Origin: Marchantia polymorpha subsp. ruderalis
Lineage: Eukaryota > Streptophyta > Marchantiopsida > Marchantiales > Marchantiaceae
Length of the DNA stretch: 64,000 nt
Assembly (NCBI GenBank): GCA_037833965.1
Contig: AP031358.1
Location: 17,306,001 to 17,370,000, forward strand
Direction of reading: 5' to 3'
Positions 46,500-57,502 of this stretch are shown piece after piece. The number at the start of each line of letters is the position of its first letter. Position 1 is the first letter of the stretch. Both the position numbers and the translations under genes were made by a program. A model generated the notes under the pieces. It saw only the letters and a program-made list of their open reading frames with translations. It was not told the DNA's origin and searched no databases.

Positions 46500-47331
46500 G
46501 AGAAACCGTGTCTAGAGGTTCCTGGAAAACGGACGGATTCTCGACTGAATTGGAGAAATTGCGTGTGCCTCTGAAACTAGTTGGGCTACCGAAATTGAAA
46601 ATCTAAAGAATTCCGGATATGGAGTGCATGAATAAACCGCAAATACTGGATTGATCTACAGCTCTGCAATGAAATGTGAAGACCGAAGATAATGAATGAT
46701 ATCAATGCCTGAATGGGTACTCGGCACTCAGAATCTGGGCTGCTGTGCTGTTGGAAATATAAGAAATCGAAAGCCAAGGGCAGCCGCTCGTGAGAGAGCT
46801 GCGTTCATTCGGCCATGTGCTACATGGCGGCAATCGAAGGATCACCGAATGTGCACGACAATCCATTGGTCTCTTCAAGAGAAAATAGTCGCTGCTGAGC
46901 TAGAGTAAGGTCTCTACTCTAGGGAAGCAAAGCAGTTGATTTAAAGAATGTACAAAGCTGATTTACGTTGTTTGACGGAATGGAAGATGCTGCAAGATAA
47001 TGAGCGGCGTTGGTGTACTGTGTAATCTCGTCTTCGATGCTCGCCTCGTCGAGAGCTCGAGCTAAATCATTAGAGGCTTCATGGGCTCGACGACGATGTA
47101 TCTATATGTCTACAGACGACGTGAAGGGCATCCGCAGTGAGCTGAGCGCAGCAGAACCGAACCTTTCCTGCCTAGACTCAACACTTCCGAATGCCATGTG
47201 CTGCGACTGCGATACGAAACTGTGTCTACTCACTGGCAGCAAGGCTCAAGGCTCAAGGCTGCTGCATGACAGAAGATATAGTTGCATAAGGCCACCCAAA
47301 TCTCCAGCTCCTCTCAATTGAGACCTTCTGC

Positions 47332-47341
47332 TATATATATA
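47332..47341 (-). promoter_or_regulatory. Possible TATA box upstream of mannanase B
   Basis: Minus-strand CTATATATATAG lies about 830 nt upstream of the mannanase B ATG (46499). If used, the leader would be about 800 nt and likely contain an intron. The region between has no better candidate that I could see. Confidence 0.3.
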
Positions 47342-47460
47342 GGAAGACATGCAGAGTCTCGGAGGTGCTGCTGGCTGGACTGCAAGTCTTTCTGAGCACT
47401 GAAAGTTCATGTCCATTGTGCTCTTGTAGGCTCTTGATCGGACATGACAGTTAAACAGGG

Positions 47461-47463
<3 letters not shown>

Positions 47464-47496
<33 letters not shown>
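47464..47496. repeat. (AG)16 microsatellite
   Basis: Uninterrupted AG run of 33 bases. It lies 15 bp before the ATG of the plus-strand ORF at 47512; GA runs are frequent in plant 5' UTRs. Confidence 0.98.
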
Positions 47497-47498
<2 letters not shown>

Positions 47499-47511
47499 CA
47501 GAATCTCAGAG

Positions 47512-47832
47512 ATGAGCTGGTTGACGAATTGGATAATATCGCTCAGAATCAAGGAGGTTCCGGTGGATCAAAGGTATGAGGTGGGATCATGTCTAACGAA
47601 CTCCCGAGAAGAGAACAATGACTGTGTGCTGCGCTTTCCCCTTTTCCATCCAACGTGGCTCAGGATGCACTCACTGAAGGAGCCACCCGTGCACATGGAT
47701 CTCGAAAGCTCAGAGTCTCTGCATGTTCCCGGTCATAACATCGCAGCCCCGCTTCACCACTTATGGCCGCCCACTCTTCACCACTTGTCTTCAGCCCCGA
47801 TCAGCTCCGACTTATACCAGCGACATATTTAA
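47512..47832 (+). CDS. Weak candidate ORF downstream of the GA repeat
   Basis: ATG at 47512 (GAGATGAGC) opens 106 codons. The first part (MSWLTNWIISLRIKEVPVDQ) runs into a good splice-donor-like site, CAAAG|GTATGA at about 47571, so the real product, if any, may continue elsewhere. There is no family match and no second exon identified. A GA-rich leader and divergent orientation to mannanase B are the only support. Confidence 0.2.
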   Translation: MSWLTNWIISLRIKEVPVDQRYEVGSCLTNSREENNDCVLRFPLFHPTWLRMHSLKEPPVHMDLESSESLHVPGHNIAAPLHHLWPPTLHHLSSAPISSDLYQRHI

Positions 47833-49266
47833 TAACGCTTTCATCAGAAGTCGTTGGAGACCCTCTGTTGATAAACTTAAACTTAATCTTGTCACGCATC
47901 GAATAACTCGCATACTTTTCACGGAAGACTGACAGAGAAAGGAATGTATGTACGAGTATGGCTATCCTCTTCATGCCCATTTTGAAGCAGCAGTTAAGGG
48001 GCAAGATATACGACATTTGTACTTTTTGGGGGTTCCATTTTCTTAATGGGTTAGCTAGGCAGGGATTAGTTTACAGCAACGATATCCAAGCTAGGTAGAC
48101 CGCCTGTGACCAGTTCGGAAGCTCTTCTTGGTCAGGGACTTGAAAGCAAGAGAGGATGAAATTACATAATGATCGTACTGTGTACGAGCCTGCTCAATGA
48201 TCATAATCTTGAACGATTCCGTCAACGCCTTGATACACTTTCGGTTAGAGATCAGGTGACGCCCCGAGAAGGTCTTTAGCATTCACGGTGCGGGACATGC
48301 CGCAGTAAGAAACGCACACGCCTGAAGATGGCGATGAATGTTCGAGAGATGCATCAAGATTCTGATGATCATTTCTTGGAAGTGCCACTGTGCTCTCCAC
48401 TCAGTGACTCTTGTCTTGGAGTTACTGATGCATCTGTTCGGAGGTAGTAAATTCTAATCTTTCCTTGTGCTAGAGACCACGTACTAACTAGCTAACTCTG
48501 GTCCTGGCGAGCTCGACGGCGGCCACAACCGAGCCTCGAAGCTGACTGCCCGTTGAATGTACGCATCGTACATACGTATCGACAAACCGCAATTAGCAAC
48601 ATATTGTCAACAAAGCATTTGTCAACAAGCCGAACCACGTATGGTCATTGCTTAATTCTCACATTGTCTCAGAAAGAGAAATTGAAGTCAATGGCACCAT
48701 TGACCACTTAATTCACAACCATGTGGAATATGAGGTGGAAATCTACTCGTGTTGCCCAAAGTTGAACATCTGTTTGTTGGTGATGCAATAATTTGGGCTC
48801 ATCCGGCCACAATCTTACTCTCTCACGGCTCTCCAATTATGCTTACACTTTACAGAGATCAGCTCGAAAGGATGTTGTATGATTTGTAGCCATTTGAGAG
48901 CGTTCCGCGGTAGGCCACGATGGGGATCTTATCATCCCTCCTTTTATTTAGAGCACTTAATTACTGATCGGTCCACTTTCATCCACATCTGAATCCGTCG
49001 TTGACATTTCTCTGGCAGAGGAAGTATGAACTTCCTCTGCCAAGTTGCAGAAAGGCGCTGCTCAACGCACAGCACATGAAACGCTGAGAGGACTTACGTG
49101 GCCTAGCGTATCGAATAATGCATTATATGAACAACCAACCCATCACGCCGACTTCGGATGCCATGTTGAGCTTAGTCACGTTCAGCTTTCTTTGGGCTTT
49201 TCTTTGTAGACCATGAAGAGTTTCTCGTCTATCTGCAGCAACGTTAAAGCTGTGCGTTCTCAAACA

Positions 49267-49294
<28 letters not shown>
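49267..49294. repeat. (TC)14 microsatellite
   Basis: Uninterrupted TC dinucleotide run. Confidence 0.98.
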
Positions 49295-49298
<4 letters not shown>

Positions 49299-50091
49299 AA
49301 CGTAGAAGGAGAAGCCAACATACTCCTCAATATGTTCAGTTCTAGAAGTCAGATGGGGCTCTGAAACTCTTGAGAGCCTCCCTCAGACTTTATGCGGATC
49401 TGCAGCTCAAAGAGCATCCAGTTTATTGACCAAATCAGACAGAAACCACATCAGATAACAAGTGTCTGTAATTCTGTAATCTGCAAACCATCAGGGTGAC
49501 TTTCACTCTCATTTTAATCGGAGTCAACTCAAGGCAAAGATCTTTGGGTCGAACTTAGACGTTTCGAATCATGAGTTCTAAGAAAGCAGTTCAGGTGACG
49601 AGACTTAAAAGTTCTCGATGCAACCGTGTGCATATTGCTAAATATAACACCGTCCAAATAGATTCATGTGCGACAGACGATGAGCAGTTTATGTATGGAC
49701 TCATCGGAGATGACCGTCTTTTTCACATTTTTCCTGGCGCTCGACGGTGCTTCACTTTCTAAAGTCTTCGTCTGGCGAAATAAATTTGATCACGTTGCAA
49801 TCATTGTGGAGACATTTCTCGAGATGTTATCAATGTCAACAAGGGACATACATGAGAACAGCCAATCAGGTTTGGACTTTCGACAAACTGGAATCATTTA
49901 CAGAAGAGCCAAAACGAAATCATGCACAAACATCGGGAATGATGAATGGGTTTGGACAAACCGTGACTATCTTCTTCACTCTGCCGAGACTTTCAACATA
50001 CCTTAGCCGGATGCGTGAATCTGAAGACAAAACAAGGACACGCCGGAATAAAGAGGGTATCATCTGAACAATAAGGTCCCCCGAAGGTTTT

Positions 50092-50129
50092 CTTCGTCAA
50101 AGTTTCAGATTTCTGAAACTTTGACGAAG
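50092..50129. repeat. Perfect 17-bp hairpin, 4-nt loop
   Basis: CTTCGTCAAAGTTTCAG, loop ATTT, then the exact reverse complement CTGAAACTTTGACGAAG. All 17 pairs match. No T-run follows, so it is not a pol III terminator structure. Possibly a foldback relic. Confidence 0.95.
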
Positions 50130-53072
50130 TTTAGACCCTCGAACAAAATCGCAGCATGCAAATCACGTGAGACCACATTTAGAGAGCCACAACAATCAAA
50201 CCCGTCTCTGATCTTGTGCAAGTTACTGGAACCTTACAAAATCTCATCCTGTATTTGAACTCGACGATGTCATGTCCTTCCTCCGGCAGCTATCCCGCTG
50301 GTAAGATTCAGCCATCAGATAAGGCCCCCATATGAAGTTGAGTGGCGACGACGCGACAAAGTCAAATACCTCTCATATGAGTGCTTTCTGCGAGATGAAC
50401 TCGAAGGGTTTTTAAACACTTAACACTACAAGTCATGGCGAAGTGTTCTGCACAGTGCTGAAATAATGCATACAATTAGAATATCGAGAAATTCGGATTC
50501 ATGTAATCAAGGCCAGGGACCCTACTTCAACTATTATTAGGAAGAGGATTGCTCCCAACGACATTGCAACTATAAAACATTGTATCATGACCTCGTATAT
50601 CATGCATGAAGCATGAACTGTACATGTTCTGTTCAGTTGTCGACAAGTTGACAAATTACAATTTCATAAGGAGCATATTCGATTCGAGATGCAGGGAGTT
50701 GCACGGAAGTAACAAGGAAAGGCGCCCACAAACACTCTCACACAAACACCCACTAAACAGCCCAAATTGAAGAAATCTGGGCTCCATTTGTCTAGCTGAG
50801 GTCAGGCCATTCATTATCGTGCGGCGTTGGACAAGTTTAGTCTTTCTCGACGACTTTCAGTAATTGATGGCATCGCACGGAACAGCTCTTGGCTTTCCAG
50901 TAGCAAGTCCCGGCGCACCTGATATTCAATCATACAGATTTCATGCTCTGGTGAGATTGTAGTCCTTATTGCAAGGTGCTCTGAAAGCCACCTGAAAGCA
51001 TGGATCTAATAGTGGAAGTACATGCCGGATTTATTCAATATAATAATCGATCTTCGATTTGAAGTGATTTATTTCTCTACTTGTAGTACGTACTTTTTAC
51101 TTCTTACTTAATCTGAGTAGTCCAGTATGTTCCTGCCAATCTGAACTTCAAAATTCTCAGTGACTACTGATCGTAAATACAGGTAGCCAATCGGAGACAG
51201 GCCCCATTCTAATAGCGTTCCACAGCGCTTCCTGTTTATGACGATGTGAAGTATCGAAGCTCACCTTTCACACGTGATTTCTTATGTTTATCTAGACAAC
51301 TTGTCCTACCACAAATTCTCGTATTGGGTAAATTCATTGTCCACTAAGGGATGAATTCAGAAGCTTATGTCGAACTGTTCTTTCTCCGATTGATTTTAAG
51401 TAAAAGATCCTCGTAGTGTGCCACTTAGCACTTTCGACCTGCCTGGTAGGCATGGAGAAGCTGCAATTCTATGCTTGTCAAAATACATATTGCCTCAAAC
51501 TAGGAGTCATGATTCTGCGCAAAAGCCAAAACGAAGTCGAGTTGTACTTTGTAATGTTACATGATTTTGTGAGATGCAGGAAAACATAGTTCTTACGCTA
51601 CTTTGGAACCTGACAGATGCTGGCTAAACCTCCAAATGGAGGTCTTTTATATGTTGCAATTGAATGGGTCGAATTTTTTAATGCTTTGCCGAAATCCTAC
51701 ATAGTTGCCATGGATAAGGGTTTTGGAGTCATTAGACGGATTGCTAGTGAGGGATATATTGCAATGGAGGTTTAGAATGTACAGTACTATATACATCGAC
51801 GTAAGTAACAAACTCTACAGTCCCTTTTAGGAATTCCGAATCATACGAAAACGATACGTTTAGGGTCTAGGCTCGTGAGCTTTCGCGTACAGTTGTTTTA
51901 TTCATCTTCAGTCTTTACATGATGTAAAAGTCAATACATGTAGTAAGAGTTTATATGACTGGATGTACATATGGACGGCATATGATAAGTGCATATTCTT
52001 GCATTTGGCTCATTTTGATTTTGGTGCATGTGGTGTTACATGAATATCGATGTTTCAAATGGATCGAGATTATCCAATTTCAATTAAAGATATAATGGGA
52101 ATAGATATTACATGTGGCACAATTTGACAAAAATATTATACTCTATTTACTTTGAAAAGAAAAATAAAATGTATACAAATTAAATATTTCACGTATATAA
52201 TTTTGTGTATATATATATACACAAGAGTATTTACGTGAAATGCTCTCATTGTTTGTGGATAGTTTGATTAGAATCTTTTGAATATTATAGGTGTTATAGA
52301 ACATATCTCTCATCATACTATTATTCAGACCTAGCACCCTGTTTTTTATTTGTTTATTCTTTGCACGTCTTTCCCATTTGTTGTCTTCTTTGAAAAGTTT
52401 GCTGTATGTAATGAATGCCACATAGGATTTCTCATTTGCATGAGTAATTCTAGTGATACGTCACAAATCATCAAGATTTTTCGAAAACTCAATTACTAAA
52501 TACCAATTTTGGTCTCCTCTTTTTCGGATTAAAAATTTGTAATCCAGTAAACATGATTAAAACAACTCAACCATAGAAATTACATTATTGCTGGAAAAAA
52601 GAAACCTACAATGTTACATTGTACATATCACAAATTTTTCAGAAATTAACTGGAATTTGAAATTCAAAAAAGAACAACCTTATGTTCATATCAGTCGTTC
52701 ACAACAGATTCTCTTGCTTTTCATGTAAGTTTCCGAGTTTACACAATCTGCGATCCAACACCAAGTGAACATATACAATATGAAAATGTTATTTGCTTTC
52801 TCATGATGACAGGTTGTGAATATACGAAAACTCAGTTTTACTCGCAATGAAAAGAGGATTCACAACGAGCTTGGTGATGGTTTAGTTTATCTGAAGAGCA
52901 GGTTTATCTGAAGAGCATGACAATGTACTCACATGAACAATGTCACTTTAATGTCTCATTGCTACATGAAAACTAAAAACTTGGCTTGATCACAATTCTT
53001 GGTTGTCAGCTCCGGCCGGAGGCCCATTTTTGTCAGAAAAAAAAGTCCCCTTTGGGGCCCTAGGGGCAAATA

Positions 53073-53854
53073 CAGTAGTCTCCCGGTTAAGTACGCACTT
53101 TGAACCCGGGAGTGCTGCGCGTACTTAACCGGAGGTGCGTACTTAAGAAAATTGACTTCCTAATCGTTTGATTTGAATGTAAAGTCAAAAGAACCTTATA
53201 TGAACACTCCTAAATGACTCGGCGCTATTTGATATCATAAAGAAACTGAGCAAAATCATGATTCCATTGGAAGAGCTCGAATTTGCAAGTGACTTGATTA
53301 TGGAAATGAGACAAACGGAACAAATCACAAAGCTAAATTGAGTTAATGTATGATGAAGTTAAAGAGAAGACTTTGTAATCTCACTCTTCTAACATCTATT
53401 GACACCGCCAAATAAAAAAATATTGCATTGAGTTTATTGATTTCATATATGGACTCCATCACATATTTGTAATTGCTAAGTCGTATTCAATTGTCAAGTG
53501 AGTTGTAAAAGGTTTTGCTTCTAGAAGAGTGATTTGAAATTTTATCATGGACTCTAGCAACGTTAACTGTTATAGTCCAATATAATCTAAAACCTCAAAA
53601 AAATGATATAATCTTTTCTTCATTTTGCGATAGTGGCTTGCTTTTTTCTCTACTATGAGAGTTTGTCTCTAATGTTAAACGAGTATATATCAGCCACTAG
53701 AGGTTCACGCTTCTAATCAGATATGAGACAACCACTAGGAGGAGTAACAATTTTTAACCATAAACCAAATGAACGACATGTCATGGGTTGAATACTATTT
53801 TTGTGCAAAAAAAATGCTTACCTAAACGGGTGCGTATTTAAACGGGAGTTTCTG
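53073..53854. mobile_element. Non-autonomous pogo-like DNA transposon (782 bp)
   Basis: The left end CAGTAGTCTCCCGGTTAAG(TACGCAC) matches the reverse complement of the right end, CAGAAACTCCCGTTTAAA(TACGCAC), with one gap and a few mismatches. CAGT ends are typical of plant pogo/mariner relatives. Each end carries extra subterminal copies of the same motif: GCGTACTTAACCGG at 53119-53132 is the exact reverse complement of 53083-53096, GGTGCGTACTTAA follows, and ACCTAAACGGGTGCGTA lies near the right end. The interior is AT-rich with no transposase. A TA precedes the left end as expected, but the right flank reads GG, so the target duplication is not intact. Confidence 0.65.
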
Positions 53855-54555
53855 GGTTCGGAGAGGCACTCTAGAAAATATTTTCTTCACGCTCACATAC
53901 TTCGCGCGTCATAATCAACCAGAATAAAAGAACTGGGTTTGTTGTTGATGACGCAAAGCAATGCACACCAATGGTCGGACGCATTAACCTTCCGCCCCTA
54001 AGAATTAGGGGTTGTGCGGGAATCTACGTGATGCAGCATGTCCGGAGATACTTGTGGCAGTCATTGACAGCAATTTAGAAGTAAGAACGCTGGACTAAGC
54101 AGTGCTACAACCAATACTTTTGCACTGGACCGTGACTTCTCTAAGCACCTGAGCCGAATGATAAGAATATCATTTGTGTGCCCAGTATTTCGTGGCCATA
54201 ACCTTCTCGTACGTTTTCAATAAACTGTAGGTGTTGTATACTCTGCAACTACAGCTGCTGCTGCTGCTAATCTCGGGAGGCACCGCTAAGGTATCAAATG
54301 ATTTACATACCCGGGGAGGGTGGACTGTCAATGAAAATAAAAACTTCTGTTTTCGTCCAATCTGCATCAATTTTCCGATATTTTTCGTCCCGGAAACTAG
54401 TACCAGGAGGCATCAATCACCCGAAACATTTTTTAATTAATCGTGGCACAACGATTCAATCCAGAAGTGCGTGCACCCAGAAACTAAAATTCTGATATAT
54501 TATATTACTGGAAAGAGTAGTTTAATAAAGTCTCCACCGAGGTAGGGGACATCAG
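53855..54555. other. Spacer upstream of the tRNA pair
   Basis: No gene recognised. It contains a short stem (CCCCTAAGAATTAGGGG, about 53995-54011). AT-rich sequence with a TATATTATATTA motif near 54496-54507, about 50 bp before tRNA-Asn, fits the TATA-like and CAA-containing upstream signals of plant tRNA genes. Confidence 0.4.
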
Positions 54556-54571
54556 CTGGAATAGCTCAGTT

Positions 54572-54604
<33 letters not shown>

Positions 54605-54628
54605 GAGGTTCGACCCCTCCTTCTAGCG
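54556..54628 (+). tRNA. tRNA-Asn(GTT)
   Basis: 73 nt without intron. Acceptor GCTGGAA pairs with TTCTAGC (one G-T). The D-arm is GCTC/GAGC, the anticodon stem TGTGG/CCACA, the anticodon GTT at 54590-54592 in loop CTGTTAA, and the T-arm GGAGG/CCTCC with TTCGACC. Internal A and B boxes are intact. It resembles nuclear plant tRNA-Asn. No poly-T terminator separates it from tRNA-Arg six bases downstream. Confidence 0.97.
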
Positions 54629-54634
54629 ATCTGA

Positions 54635-54707
54635 GACCGTGTGGCCCAATGGATAAGGCGCTAGCCTACGGAGCTAGAGATTCTGGGTTCGATCCCCAGC
54701 ATGGTCG
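54635..54707 (+). tRNA. tRNA-Arg(ACG)
   Basis: 73 nt without intron. Acceptor GACCGTG pairs with CATGGTC (one G-T). The anticodon stem is CTAGC/GCTAG, the anticodon ACG at 54668-54670 (A34 expected to be read as inosine), and the T-arm CTGGG/CCCAG with TTCGATC. It is followed by a 7-T pol III terminator and probably co-transcribed with tRNA-Asn. Confidence 0.97.
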
Positions 54708-54708
54708 C

Positions 54709-54715
54709 TTTTTTT
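54709..54715 (+). terminator. RNA polymerase III poly-T terminator
   Basis: Seven T residues one base after tRNA-Arg. It is the only such run after the Asn-Arg pair. Confidence 0.85.
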
Positions 54716-54716
54716 A

Positions 54717-56101
54717 TTTTCATCTTTTGTCGGGAAGGCTTGTTCGCCTTCATTTTGTCTTGCGAGGGCAAGCAAAGTTTACAGAAAAGAAGTGGCGAAG
54801 GGAAACTTACCAAGACGAATTTGTATGGTTTGATCTTTGAATTGTGCCGTACATTTCACATTCTGTTTCCACAACATCTTCTCAACTAACTCTTGTAACC
54901 AAATCGTAATATGCAATTCAGATGAGGAATCTTAAACATAGACATCTAGAGTGAAGTTTCAAACTGTCAATAGTTCTAGCGAATGTCCACTTGAGTTTAA
55001 TACTACTGCGCATTGTGAAGTTTAGAATACAAAGAAAATGGTCACAAATGTGATCCATGTCCCTCTATTGGGTAAGTCCGCTGGTGTCTTACTAAACAAT
55101 CCATATCCCGTTCAAAAGCCACATGCATCTCCATTGCCAAGGAATGGAACAAATGCCCCTCAAGTTTCCGTTGTGTAATCTTCGATAAGCTTACACAGCG
55201 AAAGTATTGTGGATATAGTTTCTTGACTGGGATAAGGGAAACCAAAACTTCGTTCAACGTAAAACTCTCTCCTCTTGAGTCATATGTGGATTGGTTTGCC
55301 CACCTTATCTTGATACAAAAAGTCGCTCCTCTTGTGTCATTTATTGATCAGCTTGCACATATTACGCTCATGTAAAGCATACCATCTCCTGGTGTCCACT
55401 CCTTCCCTAACGCAGTCACCATAGCATCATGTCATTTGCAGTAGGGGATGTAAGTCTGCAGGACATAGATGTATATGTGGTTCCGAATCAGAAACCAAGA
55501 ATGGGGCAGGCCTGTGATTATCAATGATTAAACTCTGCAACGAAAAATATTGGCGTCGGGTGCCGTATTAGCTGTAACGCTTAAGTACGATTCTGTGCGA
55601 ATGGTTGGGGACGATAATCGTCCCTCACTGTCGTGGTGTTTCTTACCAGTCCATGCCGAAGTGTACCTAAGCCGCCATAGGACTAGTGTTTGTGTTGTTG
55701 TTGGCTTTACCTTCCATTGATATTTCATACGTACGTACTTCGAATTTTCGAGCAATTCAGCCAAAAAATTGTTGTGGTTTCTTGTAGCAGATTGCATGCT
55801 TGCAGGTTGGATTGGATTCAACCCATGGAAGCACCGTAAGTTACAATTTGGAAAACTGCTTCGGTGGTTTTTTCTTCTACTGTTCTGTAACGCCGATTTT
55901 TGGCAAATGTGAAGCCAAATCAATCAGAAGTTCCAAGGCTTGCGAGGCGGGTAGCGTCCTGCTGAGCTTTCTCACTTATATTGGCTTGCTTTGGTGGTGA
56001 TGGCGGGGAGGTCACACGACGTCGTGATCTGAATGGCCCTCACAAACTGTGCATAGATGTGATAAGAACTTCTGACAAACGGACGCCGGTCAGGGGGTTG
56101 A
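54717..56101. other. Spacer between tRNA loci
   Basis: No gene recognised. ORFs at 54583-54840 run through the tRNA genes and are spurious. The minus ORF at 55528-55923 lacks family features and is low confidence. Confidence 0.4.
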
Positions 56102-56102
56102 G

Positions 56103-56109
56103 AAAAAAA
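56103..56109 (-). terminator. Poly-T terminator of tRNA-Trp
   Basis: Seven A on the plus strand (T7 on the minus strand), 22 bases after the 3' end of tRNA-Trp. Confidence 0.75.
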
Positions 56110-56131
56110 CGTTTTCAGGATATTCGAGCTT

Positions 56132-56203
56132 TGAACTCGACGTGAATCGAACACGCAACCTTCTGATCTGGAGTCAGACGCGCTACCATTGCGCCACGAA
56201 TCC
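56132..56203 (-). tRNA. tRNA-Trp(CCA)
   Basis: 72 nt on the minus strand, no intron. Acceptor GGATTCG pairs with CGAGTTC using three wobble or A-T pairs, with discriminator A. The D-arm is GCGC/GCGC, the anticodon stem TCTGA/TCAGA, the anticodon CCA (plus-strand TGG at 56169-56171), and the T-arm GCGTG/CACGT with TTCGATT. It closely resembles plant tRNA-Trp apart from the acceptor stem. Confidence 0.96.
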
Positions 56204-56730
56204 TTGATGCACATCCATGGGTTATAATAACATATATACAAATCGTAAACATAGAAGATTTTCTGGAACACTGATTCTACTATTACATCAAACTTCTATT
56301 GATGCGGGCGAGAAAGGGATCCTGAGCATCTTTTCCAACCTTTGGAGGTCTTGTAAATTTCACTTTAGCAATGTTCCGTGTAAATAGTTCAGTTCACACT
56401 CAGCTGTAATTATGAATGTCTAATTGCGAACTTCAGTAAAAACTTTACTGAAAACACAGGTTTCAGCATTGTCATAACACCCTCACTCTTTTGTGCCTCC
56501 AAGGCTACAATTTAGCCTTAACCAAGTGCTGAAGTCTTTGGGCCTGATATTTAGGGTTTGGGGTTAGGGCCTAAACCCTGAACCCTAGTCCAGAACGAGT
56601 ATGGACCATGAAGACTGCAAACTTCGTAACATTCGTAAACTCGTTTCGTCGTTGGCATCGTGCCGGTCAGGAAGCTTCTCTCTGGAGCTTCTCGACTGAC
56701 ACTAAGGTGGAACTCCGTTTGGTTTCAGAT
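56204..56730. other. Spacer between tRNA-Trp and the hAT-like element
   Basis: No gene. It contains the telomere-like inverted motif at 56550-56588. Confidence 0.5.
56550..56588. repeat. Inverted telomere-like repeat
   Basis: TTTAGGG, TTTGGGG and TTAGGG are followed immediately by CCTAAACCCTGAACCCTAG. These are degenerate plant telomere units (TTTAGGG) meeting head to head around GGGCC. It is too short for a true telomere array; it may be a break-repair scar or telobox cluster. Confidence 0.7.
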
Positions 56731-57439
56731 TAGGGATGTCCACGGTCAAGTTGACCGGGTCAACCGGTTAGGAGATTTTAATGCAACCGGTTAGCTATTT
56801 GGTTATCGATCCGCAGATTTAACCATGGTTGGTGTAGTTAACCGATTGACTGGTTAGATTAACCAAGAAAAATAGCATCAGTGAGAGCTTGATGCTATCT
56901 CCTCTGAGAATTTCATAAACACAATAAGAATGATCAACTCTTAGTTGTTCCACACAACTACTTTCTTTGTGTTCTAAACTACCCATCCTCATAAATAATG
57001 CCAATAAGTAATGCTCGGATTGTTCTCTGGTTGTTCATGGACAATTTCCATGAACTGCCTGGTTAATCCTTTAAGCGTCCAATTCAACGAGTAGAATATC
57101 GAGATGGCTATCATTCGTATCTGATTTCGAAGTGTAAATCAGTTTATACTATGTGCAATATAATCCTTTCGCTGTCGCTTCCATCATACTGATAGTGGCA
57201 CAATCTACGCAACATCTGTCGCAAAATCTTAACATGCACGTACTGACAATGTAGAGTGAATTTTCACATATACACACATTAGAAGACAGAAACATCATCA
57301 TCATGACTGGAGGTCCATGGGAACAGATCTCGACTACCTTTCCAAATGTGTTTGAATCGGTCACCGAAAATCATCAACATGGTTCACCCGGTCCGGACTT
57401 CAACCGGTTAACTGACGATTCGGACCGTGGCCATCCCTA
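56731..57439. mobile_element. Non-autonomous hAT-like element (709 bp)
   Basis: The ends are inverted: TAGGGATGTCCACGGTC on the left and, reverse-complemented, TAGGGATGGCCACGGTC on the right (16 of 17 match). TAGGGATG ends and repeated subterminal ACCGGTTA motifs (near 56770, 56790, 56850 and 57402) fit plant hAT MITE-like elements. The interior has no transposase; a 71-codon ORF there is not recognisable. The 8-bp flanks share only GTTT, so the target duplication is eroded or the family assignment is inexact. Confidence 0.75.
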
Positions 57440-57502
57440 GTTTACCTGCTGAGATCATTGAACCAAAGAAATGGTTATGACGAGGCTTTGTAAATTAATC
57501 AC

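Larger units (their letters stand above)
47833..53072. other. Long spacer, no gene recognised
   Basis: Average composition to about 51900, then AT-rich. It contains a (TC)14 run (49267-49294), a perfect 17-bp hairpin (50092-50129) and many short ORFs without features. An ATG-started 63-codon ORF at 49571 has no support beyond its start. Confidence 0.45.

Noticed and set aside
54583..54840. 85-codon plus-strand ORF
   Set aside because: It reads through the tRNA-Asn and tRNA-Arg genes and is an artefact.
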